A stretch of 31,163 bases of DNA from the NCBI GenBank assembly GCA_002685415.1, contig NYXO01000003.1, positions 30,248 to 61,410 on the forward strand, read 5' to 3'. Position 1 is the stretch's first letter. The number at the start of each line of letters is the position of its first letter. The notes under the pieces were generated by a model. The model did no database searches and had not been told where the DNA came from. It was given only the letters and a program-made list of their open reading frames with translations. This DNA comes from Methanobacteriota archaeon. Lineage in GTDB: Archaea > Thermoplasmatota > Poseidoniia > Poseidoniales > Thalassarchaeaceae. The position numbers and the translations under genes were made by a program. Shown piece after piece: positions 1-8,507 of the stretch.

Positions 1-5
1 ATATT

Positions 6-815
6 TCAAAGAGTAGAATTAATTTTAATCAATTCACTTTGACCGAGCCTGTTGGAAAATTCAGGCCCTTCTTGTTTAGAAATAGAAAGAACACCGTTGA
101 ATTTCTCACCTATCTGGTGTAAAACTTCAGATTCTGCAAGATGTGGCGCATTATTTTTCTCCGATAGGTGACACAGTACTATACTGGTCAATTTAGGATG
201 CAAAACTTCTGCTAAAATATCAGCAGTTTGTTGATTTGAAAGGTGGCCTCCTCTGCCGGTTATACGTTTCTTTAACGAAGGTGGGTAAGGCCCCGAAATC
301 AGCCGATTTAAATCATAATTAGCCTCAATAGAGATATGTTCACATCCAGATAAGTGTTTCATCAATTCAATAGTAGGTTCACCTAAGTCAGTGACTACAG
401 CCGCTCGCCTTCCTTCGAAATTACTGGCAATAACAGCGACATTATCTGCCCCGTCGTGAGGGACTGGGACCGGGAGTAAACTCAATTCGTCAGATATATC
501 TAATCTTTCCAGGCCCTCAAAGGTCCTGACCTCTGAAATAGGTTCTAGTCCTAATTTCATAGATGTCTCCAAGTTTGCGTACAATCTTGCTCCCCATTTT
601 TTTGAGGCTCTAGCTGCTGATTTTGCATGATCACCGTGATGGTGACTTACAATAATTGCATCAATAGATTCAGCCTTAACCCCCGCCAGATACAATCTTT
701 CTTCCATTTTTTTAAGTGAAAATCCACAGTCGACAATAACCCTCGTATCACCTGTGGAAAGAAGGGTGGCATTACCACGGCTACCACTCCCGAGGTGGGT
801 TATGTCTAGGCTCAT
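6..815 (-). CDS. MBL-fold metallohydrolase, WalJ/YycJ-like
   Basis: A 269-residue cytosolic metallo-beta-lactamase-fold hydrolase. The metal-binding HxHxDH signature is at residues 58-63 (H58, H60, D62, H63). A later TDLG segment and a CHLSEKNN segment supply the remaining metal-ligand positions. The GPYPPSLKKRI...GGHLSN block is what I recognise from the WalJ/YycJ branch, which is usually linked to nucleic-acid or phosphodiester hydrolysis. There is no signal peptide, and the length fits the family. The ATG at 813-815 has no clear Shine-Dalgarno, so the mRNA may be leaderless. The gene diverges from the large exoprotein gene at 1015. The fold is certain; the substrate is unknown and nuclease activity is inferred only from the family. 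Confidence 0.85.
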   Translation of the reverse strand: MSLDITHLGSGSRGNATLLSTGDTRVIVDCGFSLKKMEERLYLAGVKAESIDAIIVSHHHGDHAKSAARASKKWGARLYANLETSMKLGLEPISEVRTFEGLERLDISDELSLLPVPVPHDGADNVAVIASNFEGRRAAVVTDLGEPTIELMKHLSGCEHISIEANYDLNRLISGPYPPSLKKRITGRGGHLSNQQTADILAEVLHPKLTSIVLCHLSEKNNAPHLAESEVLHQIGEKFNGVLSISKQEGPEFSNRLGQSELIKINSTL

Positions 816-844
816 TTAATCAGTATCTATGCCGAGGCAGGAGG

Positions 845-855
845 GTATTCAATAC
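845..855. repeat. Perfect inverted repeat in divergent spacer
   Basis: GTATT-C-AATAC is a perfect 11-base palindrome, flanked by AGG and CCCT that could extend the pairing around two unpaired A residues. It lies 30 bases upstream of the metallohydrolase start and 160 bases upstream of the exoprotein start. It could be an operator for the leftward gene or a leader hairpin. Only the symmetry is seen; no regulator is identified. Confidence 0.4.
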
Positions 856-908
856 AACCCTAATTATGATATCAAACTCAGTGATTTATCGTTTTGCTCA
901 CGCACGCG

Positions 909-925
909 ACGGCGAAGCCGTCGGC
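909..925. repeat. Stem-loop with GCGAAGC mini-hairpin core
   Basis: CGACGGC-GAA-GCCGTCG forms a 7-bp GC-rich perfect stem closed by a GAA triloop. The core GCGAAGC is the textbook unusually stable DNA mini-hairpin. It sits alone in the 199-base non-coding spacer between the metallohydrolase (starts at 815, leftward) and the exoprotein (starts at 1015, rightward). It could act as a terminator or leader element, or as a structure in single-stranded DNA. No poly-T follows. Confidence 0.6.
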
Positions 926-989
926 GGAGAATATGCAGTACGTGTCCGAACGACGCTCCATCACCGTCATAAGTCAAACAATAGCGCTC

Positions 990-1008
990 ATACATATTCA
1001 CCAGAGGT
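990..1008 (+). promoter_or_regulatory. TATA-like element and Shine-Dalgarno for the exoprotein gene
   Basis: An ATACATAT stretch (990-997) lies about 20-25 bases before the ATG at 1015, the spacing of an archaeal TATA box for a very short leader. GAGGT (1004-1008) is six bases from the same ATG and matches the anti-Shine-Dalgarno core. Both cannot work on one transcript if the mRNA is leaderless, so the transcription start is unresolved. The translation start is well supported. Confidence 0.4.
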
Positions 1009-1014
1009 CATACC

Positions 1015-4000
1015 ATGCGACGGAAGCAAACTGCGTTTCTCGTTACATTGTTGATTTTGAGTAGTCTGGTATTCGTTTCCCAAACCAGACCTCAAGCGCC
1101 AGTATCATCAGTCGACCCTCCAGATGTGCCGGGTTCGGGCCCGATGGCTGTGGACCAAGATGAGGACTTGATACCGGATATTCATGAAGTAATTTTTAGT
1201 GAATCCCGACATATCGATACCCCGTTTGGAGTTGTAGTCGTTGAAGGGCTGGATCCAATGAATGGTTCTGACAACATTACAGATTTTGACAGAGATGGAG
1301 CCAGTGCTTTGATGGAATATTGTTGGCCATGGACTCTGGATACTTGCTTTACAGAGCGCCTTTCATTAACTGGAAAATCACCAGATGAAACTGAATCCGG
1401 GTTTAGAGAGTACCTTGATCCACGCGAATCAGATACAGATGGAGATGGTCTTCCAGACGGTTATGAAATATTCATGTGTACCGAAGGAGGGGCCGGTTAT
1501 CAAAATCCAGCAACCAGTGAATGGACTTGCCTTTACTTCGACCCTCTAGATGATTCGGATGCATTCGAAGATGCAGACCTGTGCATAGAACAGGCTAGTG
1601 AATGGGGTTGTGGAGATGGATTTGATGTTAATCGGGACGGGGAAATTGACCTTGATGAAAGATACACAAATTCTGAAGAATATATGTTCGGTACACCTTC
1701 AGATTGGCTAACAGAAAGAGATGGTTTGTGGTGTGCAGGTTCAATGCCAAATCTACATCCAGATGCTTGTCAAGACGAGATCGAGAGACCTACCGGCGAT
1801 GATGGATGGCTAGGTAGCGACCCTCGTCGCATGGACTCAGACCATTACATTTGGAGTGAATTGATTCCAACAAGCCTAGCTGTCCCTGGTGATGGTATTC
1901 CAGATGGATGGGAGGCATACTATGGGCTTGATCCTAGAAATGCAAGTGATTCAACTCTTGACTCCGACTCAGATGGATGGGACATAGATAGAGACGGGTT
2001 CATAATTCCCGATTCATCAATTGCAACGGCTCGTTGGGGCGAGGCATTCAGTAATTACGAAGAATATCTGATTCATGTCGATAGTGGTCACTGGGTTCGC
2101 CCTGGATTGCGAGGGACAATGCTAACTCACCAATCGGATGAAGTCATGTTATTCGATCAAGGAACAAATCCTAACTTGGTAGATGGAAGGGTACATACAG
2201 TCCTGACGGACAATCCAAGAGATCGACTACTCGTAGGGTCTGCATATGGCATAACAGCAATCGATCCTTTTGAGGGAATCTCATCTACCTACGAGTTGCC
2301 AACTGGAATGGAATTGTACACTATGATACGATGGAATCCATCTTCCGAAGATTATCTTATTTTGGGGACAAATCATGGGATTCATTCACTTATTCTCGAA
2401 AATGGTCTGCCACAGATGGACACATTAACTGAATCTAGCTTAGGGCCAATCCAAGTCATTGAGCACTTAGAAACAGGTAGCGGGGATTTAGATTTAATTT
2501 TACTTGGACATGGCTCAAATGCTTGGCGAATCACAATCTCTGAACCATCTTCAGGTACTGGCAACCCTGACTTCACTGAAGCAATTGCAATTGAAGAATT
2601 AACCGAAATGTTAGACATTGCAGACGCGTCATTCACTGAAGTTATTCACGTACCAATGCCTGGAAGAGGTCCAATGTTGATTGTTGGAACCGATAGTGGA
2701 ATGATTCGATGGGATACGACTGATGGGACCTCCTCTATAGGGGAACCATTTTGGATCTACACCACAGAAGATGCAGAAGAATATGTGCAATTCGCAGATC
2801 TGCTTAATCAATCAAAGTCGGCTGTAGTCAATGTCATGGAGTTAGCCGGCCCAGTAGCAACAGATGGGTCACTAGAGGAAGTTACCGGAGTTTGGCTTGG
2901 AACTCCCGGGGGAATACACCTTATTGACCTAGATTTGTTTGTAGGGTTACCCAAACAAGCCTTCAACACAGACCGAATGTTCAATCTAGATCGTTGGGAA
3001 GATGGCGCTAATGATATTCATTCAATTCATGCTATAGATGGACAAATCTTACTGGGCTCAAGGGATGGAACATGGGCCCTCGAAGGAGGGTCACAAGGGG
3101 TTCTTGGTATAGAAGAAAACCAAACTAGGATGCCTGGTCTAGTCACTTCACTTGCCACATTCATTCATGATAGTAAGCAGTACCTATTCGCAGGAGTTTC
3201 ACCAGGCGAATACATGAACATCATGCCAATAAATCCCCAGTCTATGGATTCAGATTTAGACGGAATGCCTGATGGTTGGGAGTTCGTCTATGGATTGGAT
3301 CCTACAGACCCATATGACCGATTTAGAGATGCAGATGCTGATGGTGTTGTCTTTGATATTGATGGAGTCAGTTTCAACCGAGAGTGGTCCAACCTTGATG
3401 AGTATCGATTCGTCAACACAAGCATAGGAGGATTCAATGGCACTGATCCTAGAAATATCGACACTGATGGTGATGGATTAACGGATGGTCAGGAATATTG
3501 GGGATGGTTTGCAGATTCTACAGATTTTTCCTGCCATTACCTAAATGACCAATATATTTGTGATGATGAAGTCGGAGAAGCAGCTCTGGATGTCCATTTG
3601 GCTGGCTGGCTAAACTCTGGTGCAGGAGGTGGCACCGATGGGCCCACTGACCCAACCAGTATAGATAGTGATGGAGATGGTATGCCTGATGGCTGGGAAA
3701 TCGAACACCGTCGTTGGATTGGAGATGTCTACACAGGAGGAAATCTGTGGACACTAGATCCAAGAGATCCATCCGATGCAACTATGGATGCAGATGGAGA
3801 TGGTTTGGACAATGTTTGCGAATATAAGTGGGGTCTGTACGTAGAAAGTGTAGCATTGGAGGGATTACCAACTCATGGAGAAAACGCTAGCGCAGCCCTC
3901 ACTTGGACAAAAACGGATCCAAATAATCCCGACTCAGATGGTGATTCCCTACCTGATGGTTGGGAGGCTCGATATCAATGTTCATGGGGTAGAAACAATC

Positions 4001-6747
4001 GTGGAATAAACCCACTAAATGGTTCAGATGCTCTGAACAATCCTGATGGAGATGGATTTGATGTTAACCACGATGGAGTTTTGAGTCTCAACGAGAGTCT
4101 CGTAAATTGGCTGGAATACCACCTTAAGGATCAAATCATATATTCAGATTCAACAGAATCAGGCCTATCTTTCCCTGAAAACTTTACAACGTTGCTAACT
4201 CATGAATCTTGGATAGGCTTTGCGGGTGATTCGTTCGGGTCACAAACTAGCACTGCGTATCGCAGCTTAGTTAATGGCACAACGAGCGAAGATGTTGGCG
4301 CTGCTAACCCAATTGATTCTGATTCTGATAGGGATGGTATTCCTGATGGTTGGGAATTCTATCACGCTCGATGGAGCTTATTCGAGGAATCTTGGACATT
4401 AAACCCCGTAAATGAAGGAGACCAGGTCGGCGATCCTGATGGAGATGGCATGAATAATTGGGAAGAATACAATGTTATTGACGGGAATTTAAGTGAAATT
4501 GACGATCTTACAACAGTCCCTCAATTTTACTTACTTAGTGTAGGGGGTGAATTACTTGCAACTCCTTGGTTGTCCGCAGAGTCGACACTTTCCTTCGGAA
4601 CGTTCCTAAGTGAAAATGAGGTACAACTTAGGGGTCAAACTGCGGACCCAAATAACCCAGATACAGATGGGGATGGGTTACTGGATGGTATTGAATTAAT
4701 GTTCACAAGATGGAATTCAACCGATGAAACATGGACTCTAAATCCGCTTATTGCAGGGGACGGGAACTATGATTCTGATAGAGATGGAATCACTGATTTA
4801 GTGGAATTGAATCTTACGAATAGAAATCCACAGAATGGAGGCCTTTCTCCTCCGGATGCACCTAGATTGTGGGAAGAAGCAGAATCTCTAGATCCGGATG
4901 AGGCAGTAAATCGAGTCTACCGTATTCTATTCAACAAGGAAGGCAGAGCTGAAATTGCTCTAGAGCAATTCGACGATTGGCAAAATGGAGAGCCCGCAAA
5001 ACCTCTCCTTCTCGCCTTACTTGGAATAACCGATCCTAATTCCGATGATACCGATAGAGACGGTATGAGTGATGGCTATGAGTATTGGTTCACAGAATGG
5101 GATTTAGAGGATAACATTTGGACCATGAATCCACTCACAGATACCGACATAAATGTCGATAGTGATGAAGACTCATTCGATTGTAATGGTGATGGCTACA
5201 TTTCAGATTCAGAATCTTTCGATAATCTTGCTGAGTATGATGCTCGGGTATACGGTAAGAGGTCGGCTATTGATACGATTCCAAACGGAACAGGTCTGGT
5301 ATCATATGGCCAGGACACAATAACTGCCTACATGCAAGAAAGAGGGATGTCAGAGCAGGCTGCAGCAGACCAATTGTGGACCTTATTTTCAACCAAAGAT
5401 ATCGAATCGAGTGATAGGGCTGGACTGATAAATGCAATAGATCCTGACAATTTTAACTTCAGCCTCGCAGGAGTTTCCGACCCAACAAATTCCGATTCTG
5501 ATAGTGATGGCTTACCAGATGGTTGGGAATTCTGTTATTCAATTTACGGGGAATGGTTACCCGTCAATGACTATCGTTGGTCATTGAATCCATTAAACCC
5601 ACTGGATATCGATTACGACCCGGATGCTGACGGTTGGTATGACAGGACAATTTTCGATACTCCTGCGGAACAAGGAGTTTGGGAAAATCGAGAATTCACA
5701 CCTGCTTCAAGTAATCAACAAATTCTTCCTTCTAATTCTGAATTGTATTTCACGAATCTAATGGAATACGATAATGGAACTCATCCACTGAAATTGGATA
5801 GTGATGATGACTCTATGGTAATGGAGCCGGTATTTAGCGGCGGTATCGTGATAGATTATATTCAGAATCTCAATCTTTCAGATGGCCGGGAGGTGTTCAA
5901 GTATGGTACGAATCCTCTTGATAATGATACAGACGGAGACATGATGCCTGACTTTTACGAGTATTATCGAGGATGGAATGAGACTAACGACAATTGGTCA
6001 TCCTATCTTCAAATCTCAGTAGTTTGGCATCAAGTCACTCCTAATGTGTTAAAACCTGTAAAGGTAAATGCAGGAACAATCGCTAGGCCTGATTTAGAAT
6101 ACACGTGGTTTACTCATGATGCTACTGATCCTAGTGACGCAGGTCAAGATGCAGATAACGATGGTGGCTGGGATTGTACAGGAGGTAATTGTGTATATGT
6201 GCCATACAATAATTTCCAAGAATATTACGGGGTAGTAAACGCAACCCTCTCATCGCCCACTTTAGTAAGGCAGGCAAATCTTTACGATTGTTCAGGAAAT
6301 ATCGTTCAGGAATGGTGGCAGCTAAGAGAATCGTTGTTGGGAACATGTGGAGGAATCGCAGCATTAGAGAGCAATTACATGAGGATGTACAAGATAAATA
6401 ACGAAGATTTACTATACGCATACATCGTTAATGATAATGATTTAGATTATCAGTATCTTGACGAATCAGATGACGAAGTACACGTAAATGGTGAATGGAC
6501 TGACAACTACCAGCGCTTTGCAGGAGATAGGTATCATTATCCAAATACAGGACTAGGGGAATTTGTATGGGGCTGGTGGATTATTGATATTGATGGAGAT
6601 CAAATTGCCGATGGAACTGATCCAACGAATTGGGATACAGATGGGGATTGGGCCAACGATTTCTTCGAAATTGAAGATGATTTATTGGATGGAATCCGAG
6701 GCAATTCTGGTTCTCCAATTAGATATGACGACCGAACAACAATTTGA
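1015..6747 (+). CDS. Giant secreted protein: DxDxDG calcium-type repeats around a beta-propeller
   Basis: A 1910-residue exported protein. Residues 1-28 form a signal peptide (basic MRRK, then a hydrophobic core). At least 18 acidic loops of the thrombospondin-type-3 kind (DSDGDGMPDGWE and variants) occupy about residues 40-340 and 743-1900. Many later copies form a composite unit: DPN..DSDGDGxPDGWE, about 10 residues, W(T/S)LNP, then a second D.DGDG..N..EY loop. Residues about 375-742 lack these loops. They instead carry seven spaced LLVGSxxGI-like strands (for example LIVGTDSGM and VWLGTPGGI), as expected of a seven-bladed propeller. No membrane anchor or sorting tail is seen at the C terminus, so the protein is probably released or held non-covalently. 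The start is set by ATG with GAGGT six bases upstream. Calcium binding is inferred from the motif; the function is unknown (adhesin, surface scaffold or sensor). Confidence 0.85.
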   Translation: MRRKQTAFLVTLLILSSLVFVSQTRPQAPVSSVDPPDVPGSGPMAVDQDEDLIPDIHEVIFSESRHIDTPFGVVVVEGLDPMNGSDNITDFDRDGASALMEYCWPWTLDTCFTERLSLTGKSPDETESGFREYLDPRESDTDGDGLPDGYEIFMCTEGGAGYQNPATSEWTCLYFDPLDDSDAFEDADLCIEQASEWGCGDGFDVNRDGEIDLDERYTNSEEYMFGTPSDWLTERDGLWCAGSMPNLHPDACQDEIERPTGDDGWLGSDPRRMDSDHYIWSELIPTSLAVPGDGIPDGWEAYYGLDPRNASDSTLDSDSDGWDIDRDGFIIPDSSIATARWGEAFSNYEEYLIHVDSGHWVRPGLRGTMLTHQSDEVMLFDQGTNPNLVDGRVHTVLTDNPRDRLLVGSAYGITAIDPFEGISSTYELPTGMELYTMIRWNPSSEDYLILGTNHGIHSLILENGLPQMDTLTESSLGPIQVIEHLETGSGDLDLILLGHGSNAWRITISEPSSGTGNPDFTEAIAIEELTEMLDIADASFTEVIHVPMPGRGPMLIVGTDSGMIRWDTTDGTSSIGEPFWIYTTEDAEEYVQFADLLNQSKSAVVNVMELAGPVATDGSLEEVTGVWLGTPGGIHLIDLDLFVGLPKQAFNTDRMFNLDRWEDGANDIHSIHAIDGQILLGSRDGTWALEGGSQGVLGIEENQTRMPGLVTSLATFIHDSKQYLFAGVSPGEYMNIMPINPQSMDSDLDGMPDGWEFVYGLDPTDPYDRFRDADADGVVFDIDGVSFNREWSNLDEYRFVNTSIGGFNGTDPRNIDTDGDGLTDGQEYWGWFADSTDFSCHYLNDQYICDDEVGEAALDVHLAGWLNSGAGGGTDGPTDPTSIDSDGDGMPDGWEIEHRRWIGDVYTGGNLWTLDPRDPSDATMDADGDGLDNVCEYKWGLYVESVALEGLPTHGENASAALTWTKTDPNNPDSDGDSLPDGWEARYQCSWGRNNRGINPLNGSDALNNPDGDGFDVNHDGVLSLNESLVNWLEYHLKDQIIYSDSTESGLSFPENFTTLLTHESWIGFAGDSFGSQTSTAYRSLVNGTTSEDVGAANPIDSDSDRDGIPDGWEFYHARWSLFEESWTLNPVNEGDQVGDPDGDGMNNWEEYNVIDGNLSEIDDLTTVPQFYLLSVGGELLATPWLSAESTLSFGTFLSENEVQLRGQTADPNNPDTDGDGLLDGIELMFTRWNSTDETWTLNPLIAGDGNYDSDRDGITDLVELNLTNRNPQNGGLSPPDAPRLWEEAESLDPDEAVNRVYRILFNKEGRAEIALEQFDDWQNGEPAKPLLLALLGITDPNSDDTDRDGMSDGYEYWFTEWDLEDNIWTMNPLTDTDINVDSDEDSFDCNGDGYISDSESFDNLAEYDARVYGKRSAIDTIPNGTGLVSYGQDTITAYMQERGMSEQAAADQLWTLFSTKDIESSDRAGLINAIDPDNFNFSLAGVSDPTNSDSDSDGLPDGWEFCYSIYGEWLPVNDYRWSLNPLNPLDIDYDPDADGWYDRTIFDTPAEQGVWENREFTPASSNQQILPSNSELYFTNLMEYDNGTHPLKLDSDDDSMVMEPVFSGGIVIDYIQNLNLSDGREVFKYGTNPLDNDTDGDMMPDFYEYYRGWNETNDNWSSYLQISVVWHQVTPNVLKPVKVNAGTIARPDLEYTWFTHDATDPSDAGQDADNDGGWDCTGGNCVYVPYNNFQEYYGVVNATLSSPTLVRQANLYDCSGNIVQEWWQLRESLLGTCGGIAALESNYMRMYKINNEDLLYAYIVNDNDLDYQYLDESDDEVHVNGEWTDNYQRFAGDRYHYPNTGLGEFVWGWWIIDIDGDQIADGTDPTNWDTDGDWANDFFEIEDDLLDGIRGNSGSPIRYDDRTTI

Positions 6748-6750
6748 GGT

Positions 6751-6768
6751 CAACCCATTCGGTTGTTT
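6751..6768 (+). terminator. Weak hairpin plus T-run after the exoprotein gene
   Basis: CAACC-CATTC-GGTTG followed by TTT begins four bases after the exoprotein stop. The stem is only 5 bp, so this may be a weak terminator or processing site rather than a full stop before the next gene. Confidence 0.3.
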
Positions 6769-6795
6769 CATCAGTAAGCTTTGCGAGGGATAATC

Positions 6796-7266
6796 GTGGA
6801 TGAGAATGTCAAGATACCTGGGGTTGATGCTCCAGTGGAAGAAAGATTGCTATTTCTTCAAGAAAACATGGTAAATTTCGTGAAACAATACAATCTTCCC
6901 GTTATTGAGGTTTCCTTGGTCGTCTCGAAATACATCCGGGTGCTCTTAGAATCATTAGAACGAGCAGCATCTGCTAATGGAGAAGAATTGCCGAGAAATA
7001 TTTCTCAAGCATGGGAGATTGATGCTGATTTGAATGCCCCTACAATTGATTCTTTTCCATTGGACAAACTACTGGGGACACTTGACGAGGATAGAATGGA
7101 CATTTTGGATACTATGATGAGAGTAATCATTAATGGTGCGGAGATTCCGTTTTCTTCCACACTTACATTACTTCGAGATTGGGAAATGAGATTGAGAATC
7201 CAAATGGCTGAGGCAAGAAGCCCTGGGCATCTATTCAGCCCGATGGAATTACCAGAAGGATTCTAG
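6796..7266 (+). CDS. Small acidic protein of unknown function
   Basis: A 156-residue soluble protein that I do not recognise. It is predicted mostly helical, with a long amphipathic helix near residues 15-55 (LLFLQENMVNFVKQ, then VSKYIRVLLESLERA) and a second helical block near 85-135. No cysteines, membrane segments or known catalytic motif are seen. I choose GTG at 6796 because GAGGGA (6785-6790) lies five bases upstream. A TTG at 6781 in the same frame would add five residues but has no ribosome site. It follows the exoprotein gene by 48 bases and may be co-transcribed. Its stop shares the CTAG tetramer with the stop of the convergent trhO-like gene. Confidence 0.7.
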   Translation: MDENVKIPGVDAPVEERLLFLQENMVNFVKQYNLPVIEVSLVVSKYIRVLLESLERAASANGEELPRNISQAWEIDADLNAPTIDSFPLDKLLGTLDEDRMDILDTMMRVIINGAEIPFSSTLTLLRDWEMRLRIQMAEARSPGHLFSPMELPEGF

Positions 7267-8084
7267 TTTTTTTCAATACAATACGGGCAAGATTTGGCAA
7301 CAACATACTGTTCACTTTGCATTTCATCCTCGGTTAGAGGCTCTCTACAAGCCCAACACATTTCAGTAGTGGTCTCTTCAAGTGCAGGGTCCAGGGAAAC
7401 CCTTCTGTCAAAAACAAAGCAGTCTCCATTCCAATGGTCACCTCCAACCTCTTCGAAGTAACCAAGAATACCTCCTTCCAATTGTCTGACATCTGACCAT
7501 CCTTGTTCTATCATCACTGCACTAGCCTTTTCACATCTAATTCCACCTGTACAGAACATTACTACGGTCTGATTCTTGTCAATTTCTGAAGCCTGGACAG
7601 CATCAGGAAATGCTCTGAATGTTGACAAATTTAGGTCGACCGCTCCGTCGAAGGTACCTAATCGAACTTCGTAATCATTTCTAGTATCTAATACAACTAT
7701 ATCCTTCCCTTCATCTAACCATGATTTGAATTCTTGAGGTGTTATTGATTCACCCGTAGATTCTGCAGGACGGATAGAATCCAGTCCAAGAGAAATTATC
7801 TCATTCTTTAATCTCACATTCATCCTTCTAAATGACATTCGATTACTATACGAGATTTTTACAGGGATTCCCTTGAATCTATCATCCGATTCTAAGTAAA
7901 TCAAAAAATGGTCAATTGCTGGTTGTTTTCCGGACAGAAAGAAATTTATTCCCTCATGACTCAACAAAATTGTACCTAGCAAACCTACCTCGTCGCAAGT
8001 TGTTTTGAAAGGTTCACGAAGTTCGTCACGATCAGGAAGGTCAACAAAGCGATATCCTGCAATATTGACGATTTCACTTGCCAT
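7263..8084 (-). CDS. trhO: TrhO-type tRNA U34 hydroxylase (rhodanese family)
   Basis: A 273-residue protein of the YceA/UPF0176 family. Characterised members (TrhO) use molecular oxygen to hydroxylate uridine 34 of tRNA, giving 5-hydroxyuridine, in the cytosol. An acylphosphatase-like amino-terminal domain (1-95, with LLSHEGINFFLSG) precedes a rhodanese domain (110-220) with the family signature CTGGIRCEK, holding C178 and C184. CFVFDRRVS at 222-230 is also family-typical. C243, C246, C266 and C269 form a C-terminal zinc-ribbon pair. AGGTGG four bases before the ATG fixes the start. It lies eight bases downstream of a small membrane-protein gene, and its ribosome site overlaps that stop, so the two form an operon. 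The family was characterised in bacteria, so a transfer origin is possible. Confidence 0.9.
   Translation of the reverse strand: MASEIVNIAGYRFVDLPDRDELREPFKTTCDEVGLLGTILLSHEGINFFLSGKQPAIDHFLIYLESDDRFKGIPVKISYSNRMSFRRMNVRLKNEIISLGLDSIRPAESTGESITPQEFKSWLDEGKDIVVLDTRNDYEVRLGTFDGAVDLNLSTFRAFPDAVQASEIDKNQTVVMFCTGGIRCEKASAVMIEQGWSDVRQLEGGILGYFEEVGGDHWNGDCFVFDRRVSLDPALEETTTEMCWACREPLTEDEMQSEQYVVAKSCPYCIEKN
7267..7273 (+). terminator. Oligo-T tract directly after the stop codon
   Basis: Seven T residues begin immediately after the stop of the gene at 6796-7266. Archaeal RNA polymerase can terminate at such tracts without a hairpin. The tract also encodes the lysine-rich C terminus of the opposite gene, so it could be coincidental. 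Confidence 0.35.
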
Positions 8085-8092
8085 TTTACCAC

Positions 8093-8422
8093 CTATCGGT
8101 TTTCTGCGCGGGCAACAATGCCACTAGAGACCCACCACGCATCACCAATAGACCAAACGTAGAGTAACGGCCACAATACAATGGTGAGGATTAATGGAAA
8201 TTGAACTCCAAACCAACTAATTGCCTTTCGATGTTGTCTGTTGAAATGCTGACCAATAAAAAAGAAAGGTATCAACGCCAAAATAATAGCGATTAAAGGT
8301 CTCAATGCCCCCCACGGTCCGATACCTCCACTAATTTCGTACCAAATTACTTTCACTACTCCGAATGGTCCTGAGTCGTCCTCCTCATCGTCGACAATCT
8401 CGACGACGTAGTCTTTACTCAT
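8093..8422 (-). CDS. Two-helix membrane protein, unknown
   Basis: A 109-residue protein with an acidic cytosolic amino terminus (VDDEEDDSG). Two hydrophobic helices follow, at about residues 42-62 (LRPLIAIILALIPFFFIG) and 74-97 (FPLILTIVLWPLLYVW). The family is not recognised. The frame stays open upstream to 8593, but I start at ATG 8422. GGAGGG lies two bases before it, the upstream part reads like non-coding sequence (basic and cysteine-rich), and the upstream extension would run into the divergent gene at 8508. The stop overlaps the ribosome site of the trhO-like gene, so the two are translated from one transcript. Whether it affects tRNA modification is unknown; operon position is the only link. 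Confidence 0.7.
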   Translation of the reverse strand: MSKDYVVEIVDDEEDDSGPFGVVKVIWYEISGGIGPWGALRPLIAIILALIPFFFIGQHFNRQHRKAISWFGVQFPLILTIVLWPLLYVWSIGDAWWVSSGIVARAENR

Positions 8423-8429
8423 CACCCTC

Positions 8430-8448
8430 CGGTGAAACCCTCGGTGAA
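8430..8448. promoter_or_regulatory. Direct repeat CGGTGAA in the divergent promoter
   Basis: CGGTGAA occurs at 8430-8436 and again at 8442-8448, twelve bases apart (about one helical turn). It lies in the 85-base spacer between the leftward membrane-protein operon and the rightward fusion gene. The first copy abuts the leftward ribosome site. A paired site for a regulator of one or both operons is possible. Chance is not excluded. Confidence 0.3.
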
Positions 8449-8507
8449 TGAATCTGACGATTCTTTGACCACGGAAGACACAACAATGGATAGCCCTTCG
8501 GTTAGCC

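Noticed and set aside
866..1054. Open frame of 62 codons in the divergent spacer
   Set aside because: It covers the stem-loop and the promoter of the exoprotein, overlaps its signal peptide in another frame, and has no ribosome site or protein-like pattern.
3518..3781. Antisense 87-codon frame inside the exoprotein gene
   Set aside because: His/Leu-rich reading caused by the GAT/GAC-rich acidic repeats on the other strand; no start context.
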